Positions 10,443 through 22,154 are shown, counted from the first letter of the stretch. The stretch is 64,000 bases of DNA from Trichaptum fuscoviolaceum (GCA_910574455.1 CAJSYZ010000005.1:6882001-6946000); one strand, 5' to 3'. Notes: a model not told the origin generated them from the letters alone. Made by a program: numbers and translations.

Positions 10443-12750
10443 ATGTCCGACAGTGAACAGTCCCCGTCGTCTCCTGTATTGAAGGACTCGACGACTCTCG
10501 ACTCGACGGGGGCGCTGCACGAAGTCAAGCCGTCGAACAAATCGACTCTTTCCAATGCGGGCCTCCCGTTTCTTCCAAAAAATCCCTCCAACAAGGCATG
10601 CCGTAGTAAATGGATACCTGATCCCGATGAACTCGTACCGCGCGCTCGGACACTTGTGCTATGCTTTGACGGGACTTGTAACTTCGTTCTCTTTCTGGTC
10701 TCATTTCAAATAATGACAATATGTCTTTTTAATAGGTGAACAGTTTGATGACGATGTACGTGGTTTTTGTACAGTGCTTCTAATGACAGCGTCTTATACT
10801 TTCCCCTAAGAACTCAAACGTTGTCAATTTCCTCGCTTGCCTGAAGAAAGATGACCAAGCACAACAACTCGTCTACTACCAGGCTGGAATTGGAACATAC
10901 ATAAGCTCCAAATTCATCAACCCCGTGGCGATTGAAATATCAAAATCGCTCGATGAAGCGTTTGCCTGGAACTTGGCAAGTCATATACAACGTCAGTAAA
11001 TCACCTTCTCACTCAGGCTTGCGCAATTTATTTAACAACTTCACACAGAGGGCTACGAGTTTTTGATGCAAAATTGTTCGTCCGTCGCGGCTTTCCTGAC
11101 TTTATATCACTCATCCAACAAAATTAGATACTGATGGGGACAAGATCGCAATCTTTGGCTTCTCTCGTGGCGCATATACTGCGCGAGCATTAGCCGGGAT
11201 GGTACAGAAAGTTGGCCTTCTTCCTGCGTCTAACATACAGCAGATTCCTTTTGCATATGCTATGTACTCGCGAGGTTTGTTTGATCCTCATTCCGCTTCA
11301 AAGGACATCAGATTGAATTTTCCACGCAGAGGACGTTGGTGGATTGCGAGGTAGTGAAGCCTTCAAGAAAACTTTCTCTACTGATGTTCGAATCGATTTT
11401 GTCGGAGTCTGGTAAGCGACCTTTCCCGAGTTACATTCCCAGATCAACTAACAAGTTCGAACAGGGATACAGTCGCGTCTGTCGGTTTTACAAACACGGA
11501 GCTACCCTTCGTCTCAAATAATACCGCAATTAGGTGAATACTGCAGCAGTCAAAAAGGTTTCGTTTATAATTATTGAGTGTGTTTAAGGGTTTTCCGACA
11601 TGCCATTGCTCTCGACGAACGCCGGGTTAAGTTCTTGCCGAACTTCCACCAGGCATCTTCTAATTCCGATCCGAAAGAGGCAGCAAGTACGATCGGCATT
11701 GGCAATACCATTGAGCAATTGGAAGACCAAGAGGCTGAGGCCATTACAGAACCCCAAGCCCCAGAACTGGTCAGCTCGAAGAAGGACAGGAAGGGCAAAC
11801 ACAGGCACCAGACCCAAAGCCAGATCTGGCAAGCTGAAATCAATTCGCAGGAGGAGCCGACAGACGCACTCGAAGTCTGGTTCGCGGGGTGCCATTCCGA
11901 TGTTGGTGGCGGTGCCGTCCTCAACAATACGCGAAACTCGCTTTCTCGTATCCCGCTCCGGTGGATGATCCGCGAGTGCTTCCGGATGGAGACTGGCATC
12001 ATCTTCAACAAAGACGTGCTTCGAGAGAACGTCGGGCTCGACCCGGACACTTTGACTGCAGAGCGCCGCCCACCGCGCATACCGGCACCAATTGGGGCTA
12101 AGGTTTTGCAGCCTGAGTCGCAAGGATTTGCTATCATTTATTTCCTCAAATTGATCGGCTCTCTGCTTGCGATCCCGATCACATTCGCATTCAGCGTACT
12201 TACCTGGCCGTTCAAACATACCTGGCTGCTCGTCAAGTTCACAAAGCCGGTCAAGTGGCTTACCAGGAAGCTCGGCGTCAAAAAGTGGTTCAAGAAATCT
12301 GACAAGGATTGCCACAAGTGCGATGAGCAGGCACTCCTTCTTCCCAAGGAACCCCAGGTTCTCATCAGCAATTTCAAGTCGGAAGAAGATGAAGAATTGA
12401 ATGACGCCTTGCAACCGGCGTACGACTGGCTCAGCCTCAGTTGGGCATGGTGGTTCGTTGAAATCTTGCCCATGCGCTTCCGTGAACAAAAGGGTCGCCG
12501 CAACGACTACTTTGTGCGGGCCAACCTTGGCGCAGGTCGCATGATTTACGGCAACGCGCGGAAGAAGGGAGTGAAGATTCACCGGTCGGTCAAAACGCGC
12601 CTCGAGGTCGTGGGCCCGGACGGTAAGAGTGTCTACCAGCCAAGGGCGTGGTTCACTCAAAAGGATCCTATCACGAAGAAGCATACAGTTGTGAGAATTA
12701 CGAACAAGGACGATCCTGACCCGAAGACGGAGTGGGAATGGGTCGATTAA
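10443..12750 (+). CDS. DUF2235 alpha/beta-hydrolase family protein
   Basis: Eight exons (10443-10677, 10736-10755, 10811-10991, 11049-11075, 11128-11274, 11330-11411, 11465-11533, 11589-12750) total 1,923 bases. That divides exactly by three and gives 640 residues. LVLCFDGT near residue 75 followed by [16 protein letters not shown], and [17 protein letters not shown] (nucleophile elbow G-F-S-R-G) is the DUF2235 signature. FVGVWDTVASVG and [12 protein letters not shown] (catalytic Asp and His region) follow. DUF2235 domains are alpha/beta hydrolases related to bacterial Tle1-type phospholipases; fungal members are mostly uncharacterised. A hydrophobic stretch (about residues 380-405, [22 protein letters not shown]) could be a membrane anchor. 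A Lys/Arg- and Glu-rich insert lies after the HAIALDERR segment. Exons 2 and 4 are tiny (20 and 27 bases). The gene appears intact and lies next to decayed repeats. Confidence 0.9.
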
Positions 12751-12924
12751 ATTCTTACTTTTAACTCTTTCTTGCAAAGCATTATGTCTTCTTTTATGTA
12801 TGCCCTTTATACTTGATTTCTGCGAATATATGATTCCGAGTCCTCTCTGTGACTTAGAGGCATTCGGCTGTCGATCTGCCGAGATCTCGGAACCTGAAAC
12901 TTCGGCCTTAAGCGTAGTTTTGGT

Positions 12925-13248
12925 AACCTCAGACACTCAAGTTTTTCCCTCTGCCTCTCTCTGTCTCGAAACTTTGTTAACTACAGGAGGGATATGTTAC
13001 GCCTTTATTCTGAGGATATTTAAGATCATATTAGATGAGCTGAGCGAAACTCGTGAGTTCAGAAATGATTTTGGGTGCCATACTCAGACCGTTCTCAGCT
13101 TTTGTTGATTTCTTCAAATTATAGGACCAACCTCAGATATTTTCTTTCGGGATTTGTTAATTCGACTTATGGAGACAATCATTCTCTTATCGGATTTGTC
13201 AATCCGAATTATGAAGCATAAAGTCTATCTGGTCTTGTTCATTGCTTA
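12925..13248. repeat. Dispersed duplicated segment, copy 2 left part
   Basis: This matches 9300-9600 over about 320 bases (cctctgcctctctctgtc, tcagaccgttctcagct, ataggaccaacc, cttgttcattg). It contains an extra internal repeat: a roughly 28-base phrase (cgggatttgttaattcgac / cggatttgtcaatccgaa) occurs twice at about 13,148 and 13,195. The match breaks off at tgctta (13,243-13,248). Confidence 0.7.
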
Positions 13249-15050
13249 GTTGGCAAGAATACATCTCACCGACGCTATCTATGTATTAACCATTACCTCC
13301 CCTTACTAGCCCATCTCTTCTCCAAAGATAGAGAAGTGATTTAAGCGATTCGGATAGATTTGAAGTTTATCATAGTGTTTCCGGCCTGTTAAGAGGGATT
13401 AGGGCAATTGAGCACATGTTAAAAAGGGTCAGCTTACGAGATTTTTCGACAGTGACAATCTTGGTGTCTGGGGCGAGTCTTTATGGGTGTTCTCGCTATG
13501 AAGAGATGTTTCAGTGGTGAGCGTGTCAGATAATTGTCCAGAGTCCCTTACACCAATATATCTATCAGTCTGCTAAGCTGGATACCAGGGTTGGGCGACT
13601 CATTTCCAGCAGTCGGAGCAATAATTGGTGCTAGTAGACACTCGTGAGCAACACCGACAGACCATCGAGAAACCAATGACTATACCAATCTTCTCCATAA
13701 ACAACTACATGTTGGCGAAGAATTTGTTTTCATTAATGTAGTTGCACCCTTCCCAGTTAACGCACGGAAAAGCATACCCTTGTTACCACGCCATGTGTTT
13801 CCTCGCCTTTCTGCATTTCCTTTGCAGTTTCCTCAGAATCAGTCGCCGAAAGAAGTATCTATGAAATATTTAAGATCCGTGTTAGTAGCGATTCAGACAA
13901 GTAAGCTTACTACAGCCGCTTTAGTGGCATCGTGCCTCTTTTTCCTTTGTGCCTCCTCTTGTGGGGAAAGTGAAAGGTTGGCGGACGGTATTATTTCACC
14001 GTCCCCAGGGTAACTTATCTAAACAACGTGTCAATCACTAGCAAAGGTTACTTGGCATAGATCCCCTATACATACACGATACGGTAGGTCTGTGTTTTTG
14101 TTATCAGCTCTACAACTTGAAGGCAGCAGAAGATCACGGCACTAACCGAGGAACGTTCCGCTCTTGCATGACTTAGAAAAATGCAAGTGAATGGATGCCA
14201 TAGCAAATAGAGTAATACCTCGAGTAGTACTTACATCGATCATGACCTACAGTTAAAGGTTTGTATATGTCAGGGACTGTCGAGAAGTCGTTAATTTCAA
14301 GGACATAACTCACAAAGAACTGCACCCCTTCGAGACTTGCGAAATGATCGAGCTAGAGGATGGATGAGTACTCAGAAATTATGCCTTATGACTGAACAAA
14401 TGTGCGAACATAATCTTTTCTGAAGTCCTGTAACTGATGTCAGGTTGCATTCATGAGCTATGCACTGTGGAAGACGGACCTCCTCCGTATAGTTAGTAAC
14501 GTCGTGAGCCTCTCCTTTTTCCTTAAGAACTGCCAAGTCTGCAACGAAAGATTTAATACTCCTTAACAATACCGACTTTGTGTGCTCATACAGGTTTCAA
14601 CCGGAGCCCTCGGGTGCTCGGGCTCATGAAGTTCAATGAATCCTGTCGCCCTGGGCCCTGCAGCACCTTGCGCTCCTGTTGTCTTAACTGGAAGTGCTTT
14701 GGTGTTTCCGTGGCCAGCGACTAGTTCCAGTCATCAGCGGGCAATCAATTTGGAGACAATCAATTCTTACAGTAGAACAGGAAGAAATCCCCCTTAGTTG
14801 GGGGCTCATCATGCAGATATCGCAAGCGTCCAGCCCTTATGTTCTCTACAATCGGCATTTCGGAGTTTGTGATATTTGCTTTTTGCATAGCTGCAACGTC
14901 ATCTGACAACACTCCAATATTTTGATAATTGAGCTCTTCATTGATGATCACAGCTGCCAGTGAGATTCTAATACACGTAGGCTGAATGAAAGAGCTCACG
15001 TTGACAGAATTTTCTCATTAAGATAGCATCGTTTGCGCAACCCCTGAGTG
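13249..15050. mobile_element. Putative 1.8-kb insertion with 6-bp flanking duplication
   Basis: The repeat that is continuous at 9300-9720 is interrupted here. Its left part stops at 13,248 and its right part resumes at 15,051. The word TGCTTA stands at both edges (13,243-13,248 and 15,051-15,056), as a target-site duplication would. I see no terminal inverted repeats and no transposase; the longest frame (13780-14013, 77 codons) is unremarkable. It may be a non-autonomous element or simply divergent sequence. No other gene is supported in this stretch. Confidence 0.35.
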
Positions 15051-15180
15051 TGCTTATGTTCGAGACTTTCAGGTAGTTGATTCCGATCTGAATGCCTACA
15101 GCTTAGCCCGTCTTCATCACGTTAAGAAGGAGAGACGCACCAAAATTGCCGTCCTAAGTCTGCCCTCCGGAGTTTTTCGT
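15051..15180. repeat. Dispersed duplicated segment, copy 2 right part
   Basis: It matches about 9600-9720: ttcaggta, gatctgaa, cctacagc, gtcttcatcacg, gagacgc, aaaatt, gtcctgagc/gtcctaagt and gccctccg all align. It lies at the 3' end of the small minus-strand frame 15117-15434. Confidence 0.65.
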
Positions 15181-15434
15181 CCTTGTGTGCTGCTGCTCTT
15201 CCTAGAGCTGTGAGTCGATGCAATAGAAGATGGGACGACAGCTCCAGAAGCTGCAGTCGGCTTTCCTGCTTGGGCTGGAGTGCTCGTGGAAGATTTAGGA
15301 GGGTTGACTGTCTGCGATGTAGTTGCACTTGTTGGTGCTGCCGGGGTCTTTTTAGTAACTACACCCTTCACTTTTTCCTTCACGTTATCCTTCATTGTAG
15401 AGACCTTGGCTCCGCGGCTCGAATCGTTGGACAT
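15117..15434 (-). CDS. Small Ser/Thr/Pro/Lys-rich protein, unknown
   Basis: A 105-codon frame starts with ATG at 15,434. It begins MSNDSSRGAKVSTMKDNV, continues with Lys- and Val-rich sequence, then a long Thr/Ser/Pro/Ala-rich tract typical of disordered proteins. The last ~20 codons run into the dispersed repeat, so the natural C-terminus may have been replaced. I do not recognise the family. The small gene at 16,498 has a similar Ser/Thr/Pro-rich beginning, but that is composition and not clear homology. Confidence 0.4.
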   Translation of the reverse strand: MSNDSSRGAKVSTMKDNVKEKVKGVVTKKTPAAPTSATTSQTVNPPKSSTSTPAQAGKPTAASGAVVPSSIASTHSSRKSSSTQGRKTPEGRLRTAILVRLSFLT

Positions 15435-16419
15435 AATGTAAGTCTGCAGCAGTCTCGAAGGTCAGTATCGTAGAGAGATAGAACACAAGAAATCACGTAC
15501 TAATGTATTAATATAGGTTCCTGAAATTCAGATGAGCGAGGTAGAGCTCTCAAGACAATGATACTTGGACTGCGTCTTTACTGTGTGTATAGAGACATTT
15601 TCCTGAGCCTTTATATCAGAGCAAGCCAGTGTTCTTGGCTAAGGAGAGGATAGCTCCATGAGGACCGTTGCAGGTAAACAACCAAGGACGAGGAAGGTGT
15701 CCCCATGGGGCTCTATCACGATTACGGATCCGATATTCTCGATATTGCGGCCACGGACCATTTTGTCTTGAGTACTAGTAGAATTAGACTTCGGACTTGC
15801 ACTTTGCCGCCACGATTACCTACTATGCGTCTTCTCCGATATCTTCTCATCTACAGCCATCTTCGGCACCACATTAACCAAGAGGCGCAGCGGTTTCTTC
15901 CTGAGGTGGTAGGTGTTGACTGACTCTAGCCTGAGTAACGCAGTCGACTAAACTTGAACTTGAACTTAATCACATGATCTTAGTGCCGAACCTTCAGTGC
16001 CGGCGGCGACCGGGGCTCCGATATGTACGGGTCCAACCACCACGAGCTCAATCGTGCACTCATGGCGAAGGGAAGCTTTACTTGGGCTTCTCGAATGCCA
16101 ATAATCATTGATCTGCTCTAGCAGCGGCTCCTTTGCCATAGTATTGATGCCTATCCGTGTTCAAGTCGTTAATCCCCCCTCTCTTTCTACTAATATTCTG
16201 GATTGCAGAAAAGATAGTTCGACACGGGATTGCTCATTCCGATAAACTCGGCTGAAGCAGAGATGCTGGAATTGTCGAGTCAGGGAAATGTCACATTGCG
16301 ATGTTAGGCCTGCAAGTGTTTTCTCCTTGTGACCTGCTCCGGTGTCGAAGCGTACTCAGGTTAGTCGCTCTCAGACCTCTGAACCGTGTGTTTGAGTAAC
16401 CAAGACTCTTGTATTCAGG

Positions 16420-16428
16420 TATATAAGG
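16420..16428 (+). promoter_or_regulatory. TATA-like box
   Basis: The word tatataagg lies about 70 bases upstream of the ATG at 16,498 of the small intron-rich gene. Confidence 0.45.
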
Positions 16429-16497
16429 CTTGCAGTGATTCAGACTTGTCCTAACAAAAATCCCGAGTACTCTCTTCATACGCCTTTCTTGAACAAC

Positions 16498-17421
16498 ATG
16501 GCTCCTAAATCTGCTACCAGTGCGAATGCCCAGCCCACGAGTACTGCTCCGGTTCCAAGCAGGCCTTCGACGCCAAGCAAGACAGGAGCATCAAGCTCTC
16601 CCGAAGCTTTGGCTAACGAGATAATTGACGATCAGGCAGTGACGGCAACACTGGTCAATGGGCTTGAAAAAAATTCTAGAGATCAGTTTGAGACATGTAT
16701 GTAGCTCCAACAAGCATTTGCAAAGTTACTTACAGGATCGGATTGACTTTGGTCCACAGTAAAGAAGACCAAACCGGGGTTCAAAATTGTCAGCGGGGAG
16801 AAGATCAGCGGCGGCAACAAAGGAGACCATTTTGTTCGAGGTAATACGTCTTCTACAGACCAAGCATTAATTGACGTTGAAAACATTGAACAGTCTCCTC
16901 TGATGCCGGAATCCTTGCTTACGAGATAAACGGCGATGTAAAGGCCTGTATGGCTACAGTCATGCAAGTACTGCAATTTTCCGGGAAGCTGAATAGCTCG
17001 AGGTTGAGTGATCAGGCTGTAAAAAGTACTCAAAAATGATATTGTGGCTTTCCCGCACAGTCTGACCTCGATTGTCCATAGACGTCGCTGAACTGAACTC
17101 CTATTCGAAGCTCTTGCTTGGTCAGTGTTCAGCAATCTACATTATAAAGCTTCTAATGGCTTGTCGTGGTTTCAGACGTTTACACTAAAGTGCCCAGTGC
17201 AGTGGTTACATGGACATTGAAGAGTGATGAAGACCAGACCGTTGAGAGTAAGTCAACCGATAGTTCCGAAGATCCGTAACGAAAACCTAAATGTACCCTT
17301 AGTCTCGTGGACAGATGCGAAAAGCAAGAAGCCGACAGCAGTCAAAGGAACAGGCGATTTCAGCTTGATGACCAGGAGGGCCAGGAACACGTTCAATAGG
17401 ATGTTCACGGACGCGAAGTAA
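16498..17421 (+). CDS. Small intron-rich gene, unknown function
   Basis: The start is at ATG 16,498 (MAPKSATSANAQP). Clean introns follow: GTATGT near 16,697 to CACAG near 16,758, GTAATA near 16,840 to AACAG near 16,892, GTCAGT near 17,121 to TTCAG near 17,175, and GTAAGT near 17,249 to CTTAG near 17,304. One more intron near 17,020-17,081 is needed. The product is about 200 residues. A Ser/Thr/Pro-rich ~45-residue leader is followed by a compact domain with KPGFKIVSGEKISGGNKGD, GILAYEINGDVKA, LLLDVYTKVPSAVVTWTL and a basic C-terminus RRARNTFNRMF. I see no signal peptide or membrane segment and do not recognise the family. The coherent splicing suggests an intact expressed gene. Confidence 0.6.
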
Positions 17422-19068
17422 AGACGATTCTGGTAACCCTAACACAACCGAATCACGAAAGACATCACAATGCTGTAGCACTATTTGTGTCTAAATAGCT
17501 ATTTACAATATTTGGCTGTCTGATCAATGTCTTCCGTTCAAGAAATCAAGAGAAAAGCATCCTAAAGTTGAGTGGCTACAATGTAACTGTGGAAATTAGC
17601 CATTCGCAGTGTCGCAAGAACGTCTCAATGCTAGCACGCTACTACTATAGCGACATCTTGCTATGTCGTGAGCATAAAATATACATTATAATAAGCTCTA
17701 AAAGCACCGCTGGCAGACTCGCAATTGAAAGGTAGACGCTTATGGGATCCATTGAAAGCCGGCGGACTACGAATTGTGCACTACTATGAGACCCGAGTGG
17801 TACAGTAATGGCGGACATACGGTGAGCTATGCACTTCTTGTTCCTTGGCGGTGATCGATACAAGTGTGTAGCCATTCTCATTAGAACTTCTATTTAAAAT
17901 GAGCCTTGGAGTTCCGCGGTAAGAGACAATATCGTGAGGGACACTGGCCGGAAAGTGGCATAGATGGACGTGCTTGTATGTCCTTTTCGTTACCTACGAC
18001 CCAGAAATCAGACTCAGCGCAAACGTCTGGGATGCCTGGGTTGAGGCGAGAACAAAAGGCACTAATAAGCTCAGCTCCCGTAAGTTCAACTCCCAGGTGT
18101 TCTCGCGTTTCGCTGATCAAGAACCTGAAGAAGCAGCCAAGACGAGCTGCAAATAACGTGTGCGCCCTATACATAGCGTACTTCGAAAGTATGCACAAGC
18201 AATAGGCTGACTCCTTTTGCGGGTGTCAGCGGCTGTGAAGAAATAAGTTGGAGAAGACTAACCAACATTCGATGCTCCGCAGCAGCCTTTCTCCCAAGTG
18301 GTGCCATATAACGAATTGCACTGGTTCTCTACAGCAAAAGGCTATCGCTACTATCTCGAGCGAGCTTGAGGCGGGTTTGTGACGCCATCAACGTGAACGG
18401 TTGTCGCCATCAGTTCGTCAGCTTTCTGTGATGTTCTTCCAAGTCCTCGTATGTCGTATCCCTTCCAGGTGCGATTATCGATGCAGGGTAACTAAACAGT
18501 TCATTCTGGGGAAAGCAAGGGAAAGTCGTGGAAAATCGTTGAAACCACTAGCAGCACCCCTGTGGGTGTTTCTGCCCCTATTTGGCAAGCTGTACCTGAG
18601 AACCTTGTGAGGCCAAAATGCCGCTTTCGGATTTACTAGTAGGGACACTAGTACTATTTGATTTTTCCATTCGGCCTCCGTTTCTTGTCCGTCATTACTG
18701 CTTTCTAAGATAAGAGCTTGAAAATCCGAGTCGGAGGCGAAGGAGCAAAGGTGTGCACTCCCGATTACAGGAGACAAGCAGTCCGACATACAGGACCTCT
18801 GGTAATGAATAATGCGGAAGACACAGAAATGTCTCGGCTGACCGAGCTTCGAGAGTTCCCATCCCGACGAACGGAGGGAAAGTGAGAGAAGAGGGCAAGC
18901 GGTTCGCAGGGGGAGGGCTAATTGAATGAAGCTGGTATGTTGTCAGCTGCCGTGGCCGGAGTGGCTGCTAATTTGAGGTTGAGACTCCCATGCTACCTCA
19001 TGAGATGACCCGAGTGCGACATAGATCTAGAGTACTCTTGGTATAAGGGCACCGGCACTTGGGCAGCA
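17422..19068. other. Gap without a supported gene
   Basis: A short pair of overlapping frames near 17,906-18,205 (one contains IRLSANVWDAWVEARTKGTNKL) looks somewhat protein-like but has no recognisable domain and no clear start. The rest of the stretch shows only short, mutually overlapping frames. Confidence 0.3.
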
Positions 19069-19076
19069 TATAAAAG
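19069..19076 (+). promoter_or_regulatory. TATA box of the quinone reductase gene
   Basis: TATAAAAG lies 29-36 bases upstream of the ATG at 19,105. The close spacing implies a very short leader, or a start at the second in-frame ATG (near 19,276). Confidence 0.55.
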
Positions 19077-19104
19077 CCCCCTTGATCGACAAACAGAACC
19101 ATCG

Positions 19105-20183
19105 ATGTGCTTCCCCTCAAAACGGACAAAGGACAATTTCACTGATAAGCCTGCCCCGTCTACATCAAAACCCTCGTCATCAACTGCCCCTGCATCTGCA
19201 TCTCAGCCTCCTACTACCACCTCCCCCTCTTCAAGCGCGACGCAAGGAAACATCACTACCACGCAAGAGCCAGCCATGTCTTCCCCGAAGCTTGCGATTG
19301 TTATCTACACCATGTACGGCCATATCGCCAAACGTACGTTCAGCTATGCCACCTGATCGTAAATCGCATCTAATCTTCCACCGATGCGCAGTGGCTGAGG
19401 CCGTGAAGGAGGGTGTTGAGTCTGCCGGCGGTTCGGCGACGATTTTCCAGTACGTGTTGTCCATTTCCTCAATTGCAGGCCACTATCTAACGTCGGTGTT
19501 GGCCCTGATGTGCAGGATCGCCGAGACGCTTCCAGCCGAAGTTCTTACAAAACTATACGCTCCAGCGAAGCCAAATTACCCCATAATCACTCCTGAAGAA
19601 TTAGTCAACTTCGACGCATTCCTCTTCGGTATCCCGACTCGGTATGGTAACTTCCCCGCTCAATGGAAGGTGCGTTTCCTCTTCAGTATCTCTTTGTAAG
19701 AGAGGCTATTTTCTGACCGATGTTCACAACCATCATCGACCATGGGTTTCTCCACGACTGCGCTACCTTTCTTTTATCCGTCACGGCTCACCGATGACTG
19801 CCATTTCGCCAAATTGGTAATCATGGACTTTGCGTGCATAGGCGTTCTGGGATGCGTCCGGAGGATTGTGGGCGTCCGGTGCTCTGTACAAGAAGTATGC
19901 GGGTATTTTCGTCAGCACGGCAGGCGCTGGAGGAGGACAGGAGACAACGGTCACGAACTCGCTGTCGACTTTAACGCATCACGGCATTATCTACGTCCCC
20001 CTTGGATACGCTAAGGCTTTCACACAACTCACGAACGTTTCTGAGGTCCGCGGTGGATCTCCGTGGGGTGCAGGAACATTAGCTGGTACCGACGGTTCGC
20101 GCCAGCCGAGCGCACTCGAGCTCGAGGTTGCGAAGATTCAGGGCAAGGAGTTCTGGGAGACGATCGCTAAGGTGAAGTTCTAA
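19105..20183 (+). CDS. WrbA/Pst2-type NAD(P)H:quinone oxidoreductase
   Basis: Four exons (19105-19333, 19392-19449, 19516-19669, 19842-20183) total 783 bases, exactly 260 codons plus stop. The product is a flavodoxin-fold FMN enzyme that reduces quinones by two electrons, protecting against redox cycling. In wood- and litter-decay fungi such enzymes handle lignin-derived quinones. The core begins near residue 58 with [20 protein letters not shown], the FMN phosphate loop region. [19 protein letters not shown] and [14 protein letters not shown] follow, with [11 protein letters not shown] and [13 protein letters not shown] later. These are characteristic WrbA signatures. A roughly 57-residue Ser/Thr/Pro-rich leader starting MCFPSK precedes the core. 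Similar leaders occur in basidiomycete members, and the Cys could be a lipid-attachment site (inference). The gene appears intact. Confidence 0.92.
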
Positions 20184-20930
20184 GCGGTGCGCCTACGTTG
20201 CTGTGTGAAGGTGGAATGTCGGTATGGAAGAACGATGATCGAGTATGTTGCTTGTCTTGTCTAACACATTGTCTGCATCTACTCTTTGGACAGCATGATT
20301 TCTCGCCTTTCCCTTCCCGATAGATTACTATTCCTACTATAAATTAAAGAAGAAGCTAAAACATCCTGTTGTTTTCTAAATACAACCATCGATTTCTACA
20401 TATGCGCAATGGGCCGAACCCGCATTGTCTCCTGCGTGTTGGCCCGGGTGTGTTCAGTGGGTTTTCTGATGTGTACTGTCACTTGAGGGTGACTGCGCAA
20501 TTGCCTCCAATCAGACTGTCATGATCTTAGTGCATTTACGAGCGTAGGCTGTTTTTGTATGCATTGCTTCTAACCTCATAGAAGCGTTGTCAGGCGCCCG
20601 TATGGAATATCTAGGCAATTCGCATGCTTACGTTTAGCTACTAGTGCTAAGTACGCGTACTATGTAGTAGTACTATGATACACTCACAACTAAAAGTAGG
20701 GAAGGCTCTACATTCGAATCAGAAATTCGCTGTTACTCTACGTCGTTAAGCTCAACGCAACTGATCCGCGGAAGAGGGGAAAAGCCAAGCATTTGCTGTT
20801 TATTAATACTGTACGGAAAGACAATTACTAGAATTCTGATTCTTAAGTTAAAGTTCAAGCTCAGGATTCAGTTCAGACTCCGGCTTTCACTGCCCGGCAC
20901 TGCAGTGGGGAAGTAAGTAAGTGTTTGGTT
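20184..20930. other. Gap without a gene
   Basis: No supported coding sequence. It contains agtactagtag-like words near 20,640-20,680 and attcaagctcaggattcagttcagactc near 20,850-20,880, part of the window's short-repeat vocabulary. Confidence 0.4.
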
Positions 20931-20934
20931 GCAA

Positions 20935-21415
20935 CACTACCTAGGCGATTCGCCAAATGACAAAGTCACACTCTCCACCCCTACAGACTATGACTCTAGG
21001 TAATGGAGAATGAGAAGCCTGAACTGGCTACCCGATATGCGCTGAAAGGACTGGGGATTCTACGGGACGATACAAGTGCTATCAAGTTCGGCGGCTTACT
21101 TAGCTCTAATATCGCGAGGCCGAAACTCCGTTGAGAAAGGCTACAAAACAGTGTGGGCATTGGTACTTGCAGAAAGACCCTCCGACTCGGTATGGTTACT
21201 ATGTTGCATGGAAAGAAAGCCTAGGCTAACATGGGCAGTTGCTTGTCACCTCGGGCCCGCGGATTGGGACCATGACTGGGCTATTCAAGTTCGGTGCATC
21301 ACTCGAGGTTACAAAATTTATGGGCTTGTGGCTGCCAATTATCAAACCCGGGATGTAAACTGAGCTAGCATACACTGATACAGTTAGAGACTCACGCTCC
21401 GACCTCTGGTTCAAA
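20935..21415. repeat. Dispersed repeat family 2, copy 1
   Basis: This matches 23,795-24,200. Shared landmarks in order are: ccaaatgacaaagtcacactct / gaatgggaaagtctcactct, atatgcgctg.aagg.ctggggattc, tcgcgaggccgaaactccgt / tcgcaaggtcgaaactccgt, gcattggtacttgcagaaag.ccc, and actgatacagtta...gactcacgc.ccgacct. By eye the identity is about 70%. Neither copy has a shared open frame, so it looks like a non-coding or long-dead element. Confidence 0.7.
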
Positions 21416-21444
21416 AGATGAAGTTCGGGCTGACACTGAGGAGA

Positions 21445-21946
21445 TCAGCTCTCGTCCTCCTGAGGGTAATGTCTGATAAGATTGGAAGGAGCGATTAAGT
21501 CAGAAAATATGTTACCTTTAGTAATTAAAGCACCACTGCTAGAATCAACTATTCCATAGTCTCCCAGAGTATCCTGCTTTGGAGGGTCCCAAGCTGGATA
21601 TTTTCCCTGAAGCTTCATAGATAAGGACAACATATAGTCGAGGTTATTTGGAGCTCTTTGCAGAGTTAAATGATGGTAGATTGGTAAACGAGACCATGGT
21701 GATTGGAAGAGATGGTAATGACTCCTTCAAGTTCACAGTGGCAAGAGGCAAACCCTTCAAGTACCTTGAGAATGTGTACCCTGGCACGCGGAGTTTATAT
21801 TTTAATTGATCGACAAACTTGAATATGCCAAACAAAGCAGTAGAAATGTCGACTGGGAGTGAAGATTCATCATTTGCGTCGATCACCAAACAAATGTGGC
21901 CAAGCACCTCAGCATAGCGTGAGTGCTGCAGATTAGATAGCATCAT
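21445..21946 (-). pseudogene. Possible remnant of an unrecognised gene
   Basis: Two minus-strand frames (21,946-21,644 and 21,633-21,445) run end to end in different registers. The second contains KYPAWDPPKQDTLGDYGIVD, SSSGALITKGNIF and PSNLIRHYPQEDES, which resembles an Agaricomycete protein type with a 'GDYG.ID..TG.....GNIY' stretch that I know only loosely. Different registers without good splice sites suggest decay. Confidence 0.3.
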
Positions 21947-22154
21947 GAAGTAAATTCAAAGCACCGCATTTATGGTTAGATATTCGCGCACAGCCACTGC
22001 TTCGAGCGATTGGCCCTCCTCCAAACGAGTTGTGATGGGGGCCACGAGATAGGCATCCCTTGAGACGCAACAATGATATGACACCGCAGTCCATAAGGTG
22101 GACCATGTACTAAGAAACAACAGACCATATAACGCGAAGCTATTGAGGAGTGCG

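Noticed and set aside
11584..12936. 450-codon minus-strand open frame opposite the DUF2235 gene
   Set aside because: It mirrors the large coding exon on the plus strand and has no motif; a typical antisense shadow in codon-biased GC-rich DNA.
14694..15000. Short frames on both strands inside the putative insertion
   Set aside because: Each is under 80 codons, without a recognisable domain or transposase motif.
13249..15050. LTR retrotransposon in the insertion
   Set aside because: No direct long terminal repeats and no gag/pol motifs could be found by eye.
17906..18205. Frame containing VWDAWVEARTKGTNKL
   Set aside because: Protein-like in a short part only; no start, no splice sites and no family recognised, so not listed as a gene.
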